Shown here: piece after piece, positions 33,968 to 42,759 of the stretch
Layout of the letters: the number at the start of each line of letters is the position of its first letter
How positions within the stretch are numbered: position 1 is the stretch's first letter
Origin: Streptomyces luteogriseus
GTDB taxonomy: Bacteria > Actinomycetota > Actinomycetes > Streptomycetales > Streptomycetaceae
Direction of reading: 5' to 3'
Length of the DNA: 64,000 nt
Assembly (NCBI RefSeq): GCF_014205055.1
Contig: NZ_JACHMS010000001.1
Coordinates: 4,216,001-4,280,000 of the forward strand
The notes under the pieces: generated by a model
What the model saw: only the letters and a program-made list of their open reading frames with translations
Database searches by the model: none
Told to the model about the DNA's origin: nothing
Position numbers and translations under genes: made by a program

Positions 33968-33990
33968 GATCATGCCTGTGAGCTGCTGGG

Positions 33991-35580
33991 TCAGCCTTCG
34001 CCGCCGCCCGCTCCTCCGACGACGCCTTCCGTGGTGCCGCCGTCGGCGCCACCCGTGTCGTCCGGCGGCGTCTGCGGGTCCGAGGGCTCCGGGTCCGTGG
34101 GCTCGTCGGTCGGCGCCTCGGTGGTCGGCTCGTTCGACGGCTGGCCGGTGGGCGACGCGGGAGCGCTCTGCGACTGGGTGTAGGAGGGGGTGTAGGACGG
34201 CGTCCAGTTGCCGTTTCCGTTGCCCGTACCGGTGCCGTCGTCGGTGTTCGTCTCGGTCGGCTCGCCGGTGTCGTCGTCGCTCGGCGTCTCGCTGGGCGTC
34301 TTCTTCTCGGTCGTCTGCGAGGTGGTGGGCGACTGCTTCTTGCTCGGGTCGTCCTTGCCGCCGCCGGTGTTCTGCAGGGCCAGCGCGACGCCCGCGGCCA
34401 CGGCGATCACCGCGAGCACGGCGAGGATCCACAGCTTGCCGCGGCCGCTGCCCTTGTTGCCGTGGCCCTCGAAGCCGCCGTCGTCCCCGTTGCCGTAGCC
34501 GCCGGGGAGGATCGGCGAGGGGATCTGCGTGGTGCCGGAGGCGTCCCCGGGGTGGCCCATCACGGCCGTGCCGGCGAAGCCGCCCGAGGGGGTGTGCCGG
34601 CCGTCGTGCATGTCGACCGGCCCGGTGTTCCAGGTGCCGGTGTGGCCGCCCTGGTCGTAGAGCATCTGGAGCGCGTACTGGACCAGCCCGCGCATCTCCT
34701 CGGCCGTCTGGAAGCGGTCGTCGGGGTCCTTGGCGAGGGAGCGCATGACCAGCCCGTCCAGCTCCGGCGGGCAGGCGTCGGAGGCCTCGGACGGGGGGGT
34801 CGGGATGTCCTGGACGTGCTGGTAGACCACGGACAGCGGGGTCTCGCCGGTGAACGGCGGGCGCAGCGAGAGGAGTTCGTAGAGCAGGCAGCCCGTCGCG
34901 TACAGGTCGGAGCGGTGGTCGACGGCCTTGCCGAGCGCCTGCTCGGGGGAGAGGTACTGCGGGGTGCCCATGACCATGCCGGTCTGCGTCATCGTGGTGG
35001 ACGCGCCGTGCAGGGCGCGGGCGATGCCGAAGTCCATCACCTTCACGGCGCCGTTGTGCGTGATGATGACGTTGGCGGGCTTGATGTCGCGGTGCACGAT
35101 GCCGTGCTGGTGCGAGTAGGCGAGCGCCTCCAGGACGCCCGAGACGATGATCAGCGCCTGCTCGGGGCCGGGGGCCTCCGCGTTCAGCAGCAGGTCGCGG
35201 ATGGTGCGGCCCTCGACGATCTCCATGACGATGTACGGCACGGACTGGCCGCCGACGAAGTCCTCGCCGGAGTCGTACACGGCGACGATCGCGTGGTGGT
35301 TGAGACCGGCCACCGACTGGGCCTCGCGCGTGAAGCGCGCCTTGGACACCGGGTCCTCGGCGAGGTCGGAGCGGAGCAGCTTGACCGCGACGGTGCGTCC
35401 GAGACGGACGTCCTCGGCTGCGAACACCTCGGCCATGCCGCCCCGGCCGAGTCTGCGGGTCAGCCGGTACCGGCCGTCCCCGACCAACCCGCCGTTACCC
35501 CAGAGCTCCGGCGCGTCCGACATGCCGCCGCCAGACGCCTCGGGGTCGGACGGGCCCTGAGCGGCCTGCTGCTGTGCCAT
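33991..35580 (-). CDS. Membrane Ser/Thr protein kinase (PknB type) without PASTA domains
   Basis: A 529-residue Hanks-type kinase. Kinase domain at residues 38-300: GRGGMAEV (P loop), VAVKLLRS (Lys), HRDIKPAN (catalytic loop), MDFGIAR and the GTPQYLSPEQ activation segment. A Gly-rich juxtamembrane part, one TM helix at about 382-405 (WILAVLAVIAVAAGVALAL) and an extracellular Thr/Ser/Pro/Asp-rich, PASTA-free tail (410-529) follow. The tail may sense cell-wall material or be glycosylated. It is divergent from a PASTA-type kinase across a 347-bp region; the pair is likely co-regulated. Confidence 0.92.
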   Translation of the reverse strand: MAQQQAAQGPSDPEASGGGMSDAPELWGNGGLVGDGRYRLTRRLGRGGMAEVFAAEDVRLGRTVAVKLLRSDLAEDPVSKARFTREAQSVAGLNHHAIVAVYDSGEDFVGGQSVPYIVMEIVEGRTIRDLLLNAEAPGPEQALIIVSGVLEALAYSHQHGIVHRDIKPANVIITHNGAVKVMDFGIARALHGASTTMTQTGMVMGTPQYLSPEQALGKAVDHRSDLYATGCLLYELLSLRPPFTGETPLSVVYQHVQDIPTPPSEASDACPPELDGLVMRSLAKDPDDRFQTAEEMRGLVQYALQMLYDQGGHTGTWNTGPVDMHDGRHTPSGGFAGTAVMGHPGDASGTTQIPSPILPGGYGNGDDGGFEGHGNKGSGRGKLWILAVLAVIAVAAGVALALQNTGGGKDDPSKKQSPTTSQTTEKKTPSETPSDDDTGEPTETNTDDGTGTGNGNGNWTPSYTPSYTQSQSAPASPTGQPSNEPTTEAPTDEPTDPEPSDPQTPPDDTGGADGGTTEGVVGGAGGGEG

Positions 35581-35927
35581 CAGTCCTCGCCGTCGTTTCT
35601 GCCCGCGGTGCGCGCGGTGTTGTTACGGTCTCCGTCGGCCACGCTACAGCCTCCGCGCAAGCCTCCGGTCCGAGAAGGGGCACCGGGACCGGCACGAGAC
35701 GGACCGGCCATGAAACCTTCACTCCTTACTGTCGTGCAAATTCCGTGTGCCGGCCGTACGCCCCCTGTAACGCTTCCGCGACGCTTCTTTCGCGTACGGT
35801 CACGGAACGGGCACCGAGCTTGACGTGTCGGTGCCCTGGGGCAGACTTGGCCGGGAATGGCGGTTTGGATCAACGACGGATCAGCGACAGTCGGCGGCGC
35901 CTGCAGGGGCTACGGGGGACAGGGAAC
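35581..35927. other. 347-bp divergent promoter region of two kinase genes
   Basis: No gene is seen. The stretch contains a low-GC segment (about 35705-35745, ACCTTCACTCCTTACTGTCGTGC) and must carry both promoters. No clear operator or attenuator was recognised. Confidence 0.5.
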
Positions 35928-37574
35928 ATGAGCCAGGACGGCGCACAGGGCCAGTACACGGGGCGGGCGCTCGCCAGTGGCCGCTATCAGTTGCGCGACC
36001 TCCTCGGCCAGGGCGGCATGGCCTCGGTGCACCTCGCGTACGACAGCGTGCTCGACCGGCAGGTCGCCATCAAGACACTTCACACGGATCTCGGCCGGGA
36101 ACAGGCCTTCCGCGAGCGGTTCCGCCGCGAGGCCCAGTCCGTGGCCAAGCTCACGCACACCAACATCGTGTCGGTCTTCGACACCGGCGAGGACACCCTC
36201 GACGGCATGACGACGCCGTACATCGTCATGGAGTACGTCGAGGGCCGCCCGCTCGGCTCGGTCCTCGACGAGGACGTGCGGCAGCAGGGCGCGATGCCCG
36301 CCGACAAGGCTCTGAAGATCACGGCGGACGTGCTGGCCGCGCTGGAGATCAGCCACGAGATGGGCCTGGTCCACCGCGATATCAAGCCGGGCAACGTGAT
36401 GATGACCAAGCGCGCCGTGGTCAAGGTCATGGACTTCGGCATCGCCCGCGCCATGCAGTCCGGTGTGACGTCGATGACGCAGACCGGCATGGTCGTCGGC
36501 ACCCCGCAGTACCTCTCACCGGAGCAGGCCCTCGGCCGCGGTGTGGACGCCCGCTCCGACCTGTACTCGGTCGGCATCATGCTGTTCCAACTGGTGACCG
36601 GGCGGCTGCCGTTCGAGGCGGACTCGCCGCTGGCCATCGCGTACGCGCACGTGCAGGAGGCGCCGCCGGTTCCGTCCTCGATCAACCGCGCGCTGCCCCC
36701 GGCCGTGGACGCGCTGATCGCCCGTGCGCTGAAGAAGAACCCGAACGAGCGTTTCCCCAGCGCCGAGGCCATGCGCGACGAGTGCCTGCGGGTGGCGGCG
36801 TCCTTCAACGCCGCGCCGCCGAGCATCGTCCCGGGCACCCAGGCCCCGAGCGGCGCGGGGGTCGGCTCGGCCGTGTTCCCGCCGGTCGACCAGGCGACCC
36901 CGGCGCCGTCGGGCCAGGTCCAGACGCCGTACCAGCCGACCCCGCCCCCGAACCCGTACGGCACCCCCGCCCCGACGGGGCCGTCCCCGGCGTACGGCTA
37001 TCCGCAGCAGGGCGGTTACCAGACGCCGTCCCCGGGGGCGTACTCCCCGCAGCCCGGCCCGTCGACGCCGCCGCCGTACAACCTGACGCCCCAGACCCCG
37101 GTGGCCCCCTCGGGCGGCGGCAGGAACAACAAGCCGGTGATCATCGGCTCGATCATCGTGTCGGTCGTCGCCGTCGGCGGTCTCGTCACCGCGCTGCTGC
37201 TGAACGGCGGCAGCGAGGACGACAAGGGGGGCGGCGGCAGCAGCGCGAGCGCGTCGGCCTCGGCGGAGAAGAAGCCCGGCTACCGCGGTCCGGACACCAC
37301 GAAGACGATCGACACCGAGGAGTGCACCGAGCCGCGGGAGTCGTACAACGACCCCGACAAGATCAAGATCCCGAACTTCAAGTTCGCGAACATCGAGTCG
37401 GTCAAGGCCTGTCTGCAGGCGGCCGGCTGGCGACTGAACGAGAAGAACGTCGACGAGAACACCTACGGCGAGGGCACGGTCATGAACCAGTTCCCGTCCG
37501 CCGACACCGACGTCGACCCGAAGGACATGCCCGAGATCGAGCTCAGCGTCTCGACGGGCAACCCGCCCTCCTGA
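35928..37574 (+). CDS. Membrane Ser/Thr protein kinase with one PASTA-like domain
   Basis: A 548-residue kinase. Kinase motifs: GQGGMASVHLAYD, VAIKTLH, HRDIKPGN, MDFGIARAM and GTPQYLSPEQALGRG. A Pro/Gln-rich juxtamembrane segment (300-395) precedes one TM (VIIGSIIVSVVAVGGLVTALLL, about 402-425). The extracellular part ends in a single PASTA-like domain (478-545, IPNFKFANIESVKACLQAAGWRLNEKNVDE), whereas PknB usually has four. The ATG at 35928 follows GGGGACAGGGAAC. PASTA domains bind peptidoglycan, so cell-wall sensing is inferred. Confidence 0.92.
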   Translation: MSQDGAQGQYTGRALASGRYQLRDLLGQGGMASVHLAYDSVLDRQVAIKTLHTDLGREQAFRERFRREAQSVAKLTHTNIVSVFDTGEDTLDGMTTPYIVMEYVEGRPLGSVLDEDVRQQGAMPADKALKITADVLAALEISHEMGLVHRDIKPGNVMMTKRAVVKVMDFGIARAMQSGVTSMTQTGMVVGTPQYLSPEQALGRGVDARSDLYSVGIMLFQLVTGRLPFEADSPLAIAYAHVQEAPPVPSSINRALPPAVDALIARALKKNPNERFPSAEAMRDECLRVAASFNAAPPSIVPGTQAPSGAGVGSAVFPPVDQATPAPSGQVQTPYQPTPPPNPYGTPAPTGPSPAYGYPQQGGYQTPSPGAYSPQPGPSTPPPYNLTPQTPVAPSGGGRNNKPVIIGSIIVSVVAVGGLVTALLLNGGSEDDKGGGGSSASASASAEKKPGYRGPDTTKTIDTEECTEPRESYNDPDKIKIPNFKFANIESVKACLQAAGWRLNEKNVDENTYGEGTVMNQFPSADTDVDPKDMPEIELSVSTGNPPS

Positions 37575-37590
37575 GGTAACCCCTGGCACG

Positions 37591-37625
37591 GAAGGGGCCC
37601 GGCAGCTTCGGCTGCCGGGCCCTTC
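37591..37625 (+). terminator. Terminator after the PASTA kinase gene
   Basis: GAAGGGGCCCGGCAGC (37591-37606) and GCTGCCGGGCCCTTC (37611-37625) form a stem with a TTCG tetraloop, 17 bases after the stop codon. It could act for the convergent bpa gene as well. Confidence 0.85.
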
Positions 37626-37646
37626 GGTCTGTGGGGTCAGGGGCGT

Positions 37647-38189
37647 CTACAGGTAGGGGCCTCCGGACCGGCCGCCCGGCTGGTGCTGCTCGTCGAGGCC
37701 GTCGCCGACGCCCGGCGGGAGGGCACGGCGCATCTGCTCCAGCTGGGCGCGGGCCGCCATCTGCTGGGCGAACAGCGTCGTCTGGATCCCGTGGAAGAGC
37801 CCCTCCAGCCATCCCACCAGCTGGGCCTGCGCGATGCGCAGCTCCGAGTCGCTGGGGGTCGCCTCGTCCGTGAAGGGCAAGGAGAGCCGCTCCAGCTCCT
37901 CGACCAGCTCGGGCGCCAGACCGTCCTCCAGCTCCTTCACCGAGCTGGCGTGGATGTCCTTCAGCCGCACCCGGCTGGCCTCGTCCAGGGGAGCCGCGCG
38001 CACTTCCTCCAGCAGCTGCTTGATCATGCTGCCGATGCGCATGACCTTCGCGGGCTGCTCCACCTGTTCCGTGACCGGGGTCTCGCGGGAGTCCTCGTCT
38101 CCGCTGCCGCCACCGAGCGCCATGCCGTCCTGGCCCACGACCAGGATCTGCGGGTTCTCCGGCGACCTTTCGTTCCTCGGCATCTCCAT
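37647..38189 (-). CDS. bpa: Bacterial proteasome activator Bpa
   Basis: A 180-residue helical protein that forms a ring cap on the 20S proteasome and admits substrates without ATP. The core (VMRIGSMIKQLLEEVRAAPLDEASRVRL... LSLPFTDEATPSDSELRIAQAQLVGWLEGLFHGIQTTLFAQQM) matches Bpa. The C-terminus GGPYL corresponds to the GQYL proteasome-docking end of the mycobacterial protein. Start ATG at 38189 (or 38183, the second Met two codons later). Actinobacteria alone among bacteria use it. It is convergent with the kinase gene. Confidence 0.9.
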   Translation of the reverse strand: MEMPRNERSPENPQILVVGQDGMALGGGSGDEDSRETPVTEQVEQPAKVMRIGSMIKQLLEEVRAAPLDEASRVRLKDIHASSVKELEDGLAPELVEELERLSLPFTDEATPSDSELRIAQAQLVGWLEGLFHGIQTTLFAQQMAARAQLEQMRRALPPGVGDGLDEQHQPGGRSGGPYL

Positions 38190-38274
38190 GCCGCCATTCT
38201 CTCGCACGCCTGCACCTCACCTCCGTGGTGCCCCCCGGCGAGGCTGATCCACCACGCCGGAGGAGACGAGTCGG

Positions 38275-38844
38275 TCAGGCTCCGGGTTGCTCCGGTCCGG
38301 GCGGTTCCTCCTCGCGGGTGAAACGGAGCAGGCGGGCCTCGCAGTGGTCCAGCCAGCGGACCTCGGCCTCGTCCTGGAAGACGAGCCGCTCCAGGACGAG
38401 CAGCCGGGCCATCTCCTCGGGGTGCTCCGGCGCGCGGGCCAGGGCCTCGGCACGCTGCCGCACATGGTCGTGCAGTGCCCGCGCCGCGTGCCGCCGCTGT
38501 GTCTCGATGACCTCCCGCACGTCGACGCCGACCGCGCCGAGCGCCATCACCAGCTTGATCGCCGGCTCGTCGCGCGGCGGGGCGGCCGGTGCGACGGGGC
38601 GGTCGTACCAGGCGCGCAGCTCGGCCCGGCCGGCCTCGGTGAGCGCGTACAGCGTGTGTCCGGCGGCGTCGACGTCGCTCTGTGCGACCATGCCGTCCCG
38701 TTCCAGGCGCCCGAGCGTCGTGTAGACCTGCCCGATGTTCAGCGGCCAGGTGCCACCGGTGCGGGCCTCGAAGTCGGTGCGCAGGCGGGAGCCGTAGCGG
38801 GGGCCGGCCGCCAGGAGGGCCAGCAGCCCGTGACGTATCGACAT
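38275..38844 (-). CDS. PadR family transcriptional regulator
   Basis: A 189-residue regulator. The PadR winged helix is clear: HGLLALLAAGPRYGSRLRTDFEARTGGTWPLNIGQVYTTLGRLERDGMVAQ (residues 5-55), followed by YALTEAGRAELRAWYDRPV. A helical C-terminal dimerisation region (100-175) follows. PadR proteins repress efflux or detoxification genes and respond to aromatic acids or drugs. The nearest candidate targets in the window are the DrrAB-like exporter genes 2 kb away, but no operator was identified. Confidence 0.88.
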   Translation of the reverse strand: MSIRHGLLALLAAGPRYGSRLRTDFEARTGGTWPLNIGQVYTTLGRLERDGMVAQSDVDAAGHTLYALTEAGRAELRAWYDRPVAPAAPPRDEPAIKLVMALGAVGVDVREVIETQRRHAARALHDHVRQRAEALARAPEHPEEMARLLVLERLVFQDEAEVRWLDHCEARLLRFTREEEPPGPEQPGA

Positions 38845-38927
38845 AACCGGATTGTGCAGCGATTCCGCCCGTCGGCCGAACCCGGAGTGCCGGACGCCGG
38901 GGGCGGTGTGAGGCTGATTGCCTCGAC

Positions 38928-39578
38928 ATGACCGAACTTGCCGCTTCTGCCCTGCCGGGCACGCGGCGGGAGGGGGTCACCCCCGTGACTCCATGGCTAC
39001 GCGCACTGCGGACGGCGGGACTGGTGCTCGCCCTGGGGGCCGGTGCGGTCGTCTCACCCTACGGATCCGTCCCGTCCTACGGAGCTGCCCTCGTGTACGA
39101 CGAGGAAGGGGCGGCGGAGGAGGCAACGGGACCCGGGCCCGCCGCTGCCCGGACGCCCGGATCCGCACCATCGGCCTCATCGCGCCCGGCGGCCCCGTCG
39201 TCCCGGTCCGCTTCCTCGCCCCTGGCGGCCCCCTCCGCCCGGGCGGCTTCGTCGACCCCGTCCGCGGTGGCGGCTGCTTCCGCCGCCGGCGAGCCCTCGC
39301 GGGCCGGGAGCAGGGCCGGGGAGGGCCGGGCGCGGCCGGGGCGGCCGGAGGACGCCGGGGAGGGGCCGGGCGTCGCGGACGTCACTGCCTTCCCCGAGGA
39401 GCCGCGGGAGACCGTCCCGGAGCCCTCCGCCCCTGCCGAGCAGCCCGTCCGGGAGGCGGCGGCAGCCGAGCGCCCCGCCGGCCAGGTCCTGCGCATCCTG
39501 CCCCTGGGCAGCGGCCTGGTCCTGATCGGCCTGGGCCTGGGCCTGGCCTTCGTCGCGCTGCGGCTGCGGCGGGTATAG
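38928..39578 (+). CDS. Secreted/membrane-anchored Ala/Ser/Pro-rich protein
   Basis: A 216-residue protein with an N-terminal hydrophobic segment (AGLVLALGAGAVVSPY, about residue 31), a long low-complexity Ala/Ser/Pro/Arg/Glu central region and a C-terminal TM (LGSGLVLIGLGLGLAFVALRL) followed by RRV. The layout resembles wall-anchored stalks or a signal-anchor protein without a sorting motif such as LPXTG. No domain is recognised and its function is unknown. Confidence 0.6.
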   Translation: MTELAASALPGTRREGVTPVTPWLRALRTAGLVLALGAGAVVSPYGSVPSYGAALVYDEEGAAEEATGPGPAAARTPGSAPSASSRPAAPSSRSASSPLAAPSARAASSTPSAVAAASAAGEPSRAGSRAGEGRARPGRPEDAGEGPGVADVTAFPEEPRETVPEPSAPAEQPVREAAAAERPAGQVLRILPLGSGLVLIGLGLGLAFVALRLRRV

Positions 39579-39605
39579 GGGGCCCACCGCTGTCGTGGGC
39601 TGCCA

Positions 39606-39648
39606 CGGGCCCGCCGCACCCCGGCCGGAACGGAGTGCGGCGGGCCCG
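39606..39648. terminator. Bidirectional terminator between convergent genes
   Basis: CGGGCCCGCCGCAC (39606-39619) and GTGCGGCGGGCCCG (39635-39648) form a perfect 14-bp stem in the space between the stalk-like protein (ends 39578) and the quinone oxidoreductase (stop at 39658). Confidence 0.85.
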
Positions 39649-39657
39649 GCGAGGGGG

Positions 39658-40647
39658 TCAGGCGCTCTGCGGGGCGATCAGCAGGACCTTGCCGACGTGG
39701 CCGCTCTCCTCCACCACACGGTGCGCGGCGGCGGCGTCCGGCATCGGGAGTTCGCGGTCGACGACCGGGCGCAGGTGGCCGCCGGTGAACAGCGGCCAGA
39801 CATGTTCGCGGACGGCGGCGACGATGGCCGCCTTCTCCTCCAGGGGCCGGGCGCGCAGGGACGTCGCGCTGATGGCGGCGCGCTTGGCCAGCAGGGCGCC
39901 GATGTTCAGCTCACCCTTCACACCGCCCTGCATGCCGATGATCGCGAGCCGGCCGTTGACGGCCAGGGCCCTGACGTTGCGCTCCAGGTACTTGGCGCCC
40001 ATGTTGTCGAGGATGACATCGGCCCCGGCGCCGTCCGTCGCCTTCCTGACCTCCTCGACGAAGTCCTGCTCGCGGTAGTTGACCAGGATGTCGGCGCCCA
40101 GCTCGGCGCACCGCTGGAGCTTCTCCTTCGTACCGGCCGTCACGGCCACCCGTGCACCGACGGCCTTGGCCAGCTGGATGGCCATGGTGCCGATGCCGCT
40201 GGAGCCGCCGTGCACGAGGAGCGTCTCGCCGGGCCGCAGGTGGGCGACCATGAAGACGTTCGACCAGACGGTGCAGGCCACCTCGGGCAGCGCCGCGGCC
40301 TGCGTCAGGGCGACCCCGTCGGGCACGGGCAGCAGCTGCCCGGCCGGCACGGCCACCTTCTCGGCGTAGCCGCCGCCGGAGAGCAGCGCGCACACCTCGT
40401 CGCCGACGTTCCAGCCCGAGACGCCGGTGCCGATCCCGGCGATCCGCCCGGAGCACTCCAGACCGGGGTAGGGGGACGCGCCGGGCGGGGGTTCGTAGAA
40501 GCCCTGCCGCTGCAGGATGTCGGCCCGGTTGACGGCACCGGCCGCCACCTCGACCAGGACCTCGCCCTCGCCGGGCACGGGGTCCGGGACCTCGTCCCAG
40601 ACCAGCGCCTCGGGCCCACCGGGTTCGGGAATCGTGATCGCATGCAT
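39658..40647 (-). CDS. NAD(P)H:quinone oxidoreductase (zinc-type MDR family)
   Basis: A 329-residue medium-chain reductase. GGSSGIGTMAIQLAKAVGARVAVTAGTKEKLQ is the NADPH-binding segment, and AAGAVNRADILQRQGFYEPPPGASPYPGLECSG matches the TED2/PIG3-type quinone reductase group. It lacks catalytic zinc Cys ligands. The ATG at 40647 is chosen; the frame is open to 40926. Function: reduction of quinones or enoyl compounds. It is divergent from the ABC exporter genes and convergent with the stalk-like gene. Confidence 0.88.
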   Translation of the reverse strand: MHAITIPEPGGPEALVWDEVPDPVPGEGEVLVEVAAGAVNRADILQRQGFYEPPPGASPYPGLECSGRIAGIGTGVSGWNVGDEVCALLSGGGYAEKVAVPAGQLLPVPDGVALTQAAALPEVACTVWSNVFMVAHLRPGETLLVHGGSSGIGTMAIQLAKAVGARVAVTAGTKEKLQRCAELGADILVNYREQDFVEEVRKATDGAGADVILDNMGAKYLERNVRALAVNGRLAIIGMQGGVKGELNIGALLAKRAAISATSLRARPLEEKAAIVAAVREHVWPLFTGGHLRPVVDRELPMPDAAAAHRVVEESGHVGKVLLIAPQSA

Positions 40648-40819
40648 GCAGGGGACGGTACCCCTCCGTCCCCGGACGGAGTCCCCTCCGCCCCCCGGAT
40701 CCCCCGGCCCCTGCGCCGTCGGTCCGGTCCCGGCGAAATCCCGTGTGCGGGACCGATGAGTTTGCGCGACGGTATAGGTCTCCCCATGCGTAGCCCACGT
40801 ACGCGGAAGGACCCGAAGC

Positions 40820-41839
40820 ATGAGCACGCAGACGTCCGGCCTGGCGATCGAGACCGCGGGCCTGGTGAAGACCTTCGGCGAGACGAGGGCCGTCGACGGA
40901 GTCGACCTGTCCGTGCCCGCGGGCACGGTCTACGGCGTCCTCGGCCCGAACGGCGCCGGCAAGACCACCACCGTGAAAATGCTCGCCACGCTTCTGCGGC
41001 CGGACGGCGGCGAGGCGCATGTCTTCGGTCACGACATCGTCCGCGAGGCGGACGAGGTGCGCGGCCGGGTGAGCCTCACCGGCCAGTACGCGTCGGTGGA
41101 CGAGGACCTCACCGGCACCGAGAACCTGGTCCTGCTGGGCCGGCTGCTCGGACACCACAAGAAGGCCGCCCGCGAGCGCGCCGCCCAGCTCCTGGAGGCC
41201 TTCGGCCTGACGGAGGCCGCCGCGAAGCAGGTCAAGCACTACTCGGGTGGCATGCGGCGCCGTATCGACATCGCAGCGTCCATCCTGAACACCCCCGACC
41301 TGCTGTTCCTCGACGAGCCGACCACCGGCCTCGACCCGCGCAGCCGCAACCAGGTCTGGGAGATCGTGCGGGCCGTGGTCGCCCAGGGCACCACCGTGCT
41401 GCTGACCACGCAGTATCTGGACGAGGCCGACCAGCTGGCGTCCCGGATCGCCGTCATCGACCGCGGCAGGGTGATCGCCGAGGGCACCAAGGGCGAACTG
41501 AAGTCGTCCGTCGGGGCCGGGTCCGTGCATCTGCGGCTGCGGGACCCCGACCAGCGCGCCCTCGCCGCAGATCTGCTGCGCCGCGCCCTCGACGCACAGG
41601 TGCAGCCGGAGCCCGACCCGGTGGCCCTCACCGCCCGTCTCGGTGCGGCGGCGAGCGACGACTCCGCGGCCGGGCAGGCCTCCCGCGCCTTGGGCGAGCT
41701 GGCCCGCGCCGGGATCACCGTCGACAACTTCTCGCTGGGTCAGCCCAGCCTGGACGAGGTGTTCCTCGCCCTCACCGGGCACGACACGCACGACTCCCCC
41801 GACCGCTCCGACGACCCGAAGGACGAGGTGGCGGCATGA
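40820..41839 (+). CDS. ABC transporter ATP-binding protein (DrrA-like)
   Basis: A 339-residue ATPase. Walker A GPNGAGKTTTV, signature YSGGMRRRIDIA, Walker B LLFLDEPTTGLDPRSR and the H-loop region LLTTQYLDEADQLA. The C-terminal ~100 residues match DUF4162 of daunorubicin-resistance-type exporters. RBS: GAAGGACC before ATG 40820. It drives export through the membrane protein encoded next, whose ATG overlaps this stop codon (ATGA at 41836-41839). Confidence 0.93.
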   Translation: MSTQTSGLAIETAGLVKTFGETRAVDGVDLSVPAGTVYGVLGPNGAGKTTTVKMLATLLRPDGGEAHVFGHDIVREADEVRGRVSLTGQYASVDEDLTGTENLVLLGRLLGHHKKAARERAAQLLEAFGLTEAAAKQVKHYSGGMRRRIDIAASILNTPDLLFLDEPTTGLDPRSRNQVWEIVRAVVAQGTTVLLTTQYLDEADQLASRIAVIDRGRVIAEGTKGELKSSVGAGSVHLRLRDPDQRALAADLLRRALDAQVQPEPDPVALTARLGAAASDDSAAGQASRALGELARAGITVDNFSLGQPSLDEVFLALTGHDTHDSPDRSDDPKDEVAA

Positions 41840-42684
41840 GCACCGCGACGACCACCGAGAGCAAAGAGCTCGCCCCGGTCAGCGCCGAGTCGCTCGCCGC
41901 CCTGCTCGTGACCAAGGAGCGGCCGCCGCGGCCCAGTGCGTGGTCGGCCTCGATGACCTTCGGCTGGCGGGCCGTCCTCAAGATCAAGCACGTGCCGGAG
42001 CAGCTCTTCGACGTCACGGCGTTCCCGATCATGATGGTGCTGATGTACACGTACCTGTTCGGCGGGGCGCTGGCCGGCTCGCCGAAGGAGTACATCCAGT
42101 TCCTGCTGCCGGGCATCCTCGTGATGTCGGTCGTGATGATCACGATGTACACGGGTGTCTCCGTGAACACCGACATCGAGAAGGGCGTCTTCGACCGGTT
42201 CCGCACCCTGCCGATCTGGCGGCCGTCGACGATGGTCGGCTATCTGCTCGGTGACGCCCTGCGGTACACGATCGCGTCGATCGTGATGCTCACCGTCGGC
42301 ATGATCCTCGGCTACCGGCCGGACGGCGGGGTCGCCGGTGTGCTCGCCGGGATCGCCCTGCTGGTGGCCTTCTCGTTCGCCTTCTCGTGGATCTGGACGA
42401 TGTTCGGGCTGATGCTGCGCACCGAGAAGTCGGTGATGGGCGTCAGCATGATGGTGATCTTCCCGCTCACGTTCCTGTCCAACGTGTTCGTGGACCCGAA
42501 GACCATGCCGGGCTGGCTGCAGGCGTTCGTGAACAACAGCCCCATCACCCATCTGGCGTCGGCGGTGCGCGGTCTGATGGGCGGCGACTGGCCGGCCGAC
42601 GAGGTCGCCTGGTCGCTGGGCTGGGCGGCGCTGTTCGTGCTGGTCTTCGGGCCGGTCACGATGCGGCTGTACAACCGGAAGTAG
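41836..42684 (+). CDS. ABC-2 type transporter permease (DrrB-like)
   Basis: A 282-residue permease with six TM segments after a 50-residue cytoplasmic start. VTAFPIMMVLMYTYLFGGAL, ILVMSVVMITMYTGVSVNTDIEKGVFDRFRTLPIWRPSTM (ABC-2 signature) and MIFPLTFLSNVFVDP are typical of DrrB. It overlaps the ATPase gene by four bases, implying translational coupling. Export of a drug or lipid is inferred; no antibiotic cluster is adjacent. A strong hairpin follows. Confidence 0.92.
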   Translation: MSTATTTESKELAPVSAESLAALLVTKERPPRPSAWSASMTFGWRAVLKIKHVPEQLFDVTAFPIMMVLMYTYLFGGALAGSPKEYIQFLLPGILVMSVVMITMYTGVSVNTDIEKGVFDRFRTLPIWRPSTMVGYLLGDALRYTIASIVMLTVGMILGYRPDGGVAGVLAGIALLVAFSFAFSWIWTMFGLMLRTEKSVMGVSMMVIFPLTFLSNVFVDPKTMPGWLQAFVNNSPITHLASAVRGLMGGDWPADEVAWSLGWAALFVLVFGPVTMRLYNRK

Positions 42685-42705
42685 CCCGGGAGCTCCCGCG
42701 GTTTC

Positions 42706-42745
42706 GGCCGGCCGTCGCGCACCGTTCGGTGCGGGGCGGCCGGCC
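42706..42745. terminator. Hairpin between convergent ABC permease and K+ channel genes
   Basis: GGCCGGCCGTCGCGCACC (42706-42723) and GGTGCGGGGCGGCCGGCC (42728-42745) pair 16 of 18 positions with a GTTC loop. It follows the permease stop by 21 bases and precedes the channel stop by 14, so it can serve both. Confidence 0.8.
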
Positions 42746-42759
42746 GTTCGCTGCGTTCG

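Larger units (their letters stand above)
33565..33990. other. 426-bp region between bkdA and a kinase gene
   Basis: The right part of the bkdA leader is C/G-rich. It contains the palindrome CTTGGATATCCAAG (33792-33805), the inverted repeat GTGACCCAGGTCAC (33878-33891), then the kinase terminator hairpin (33926-33967). No coding sequence with a plausible start is seen. A small open frame (33836-34432) is a shadow of the kinase gene end. Confidence 0.5.
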
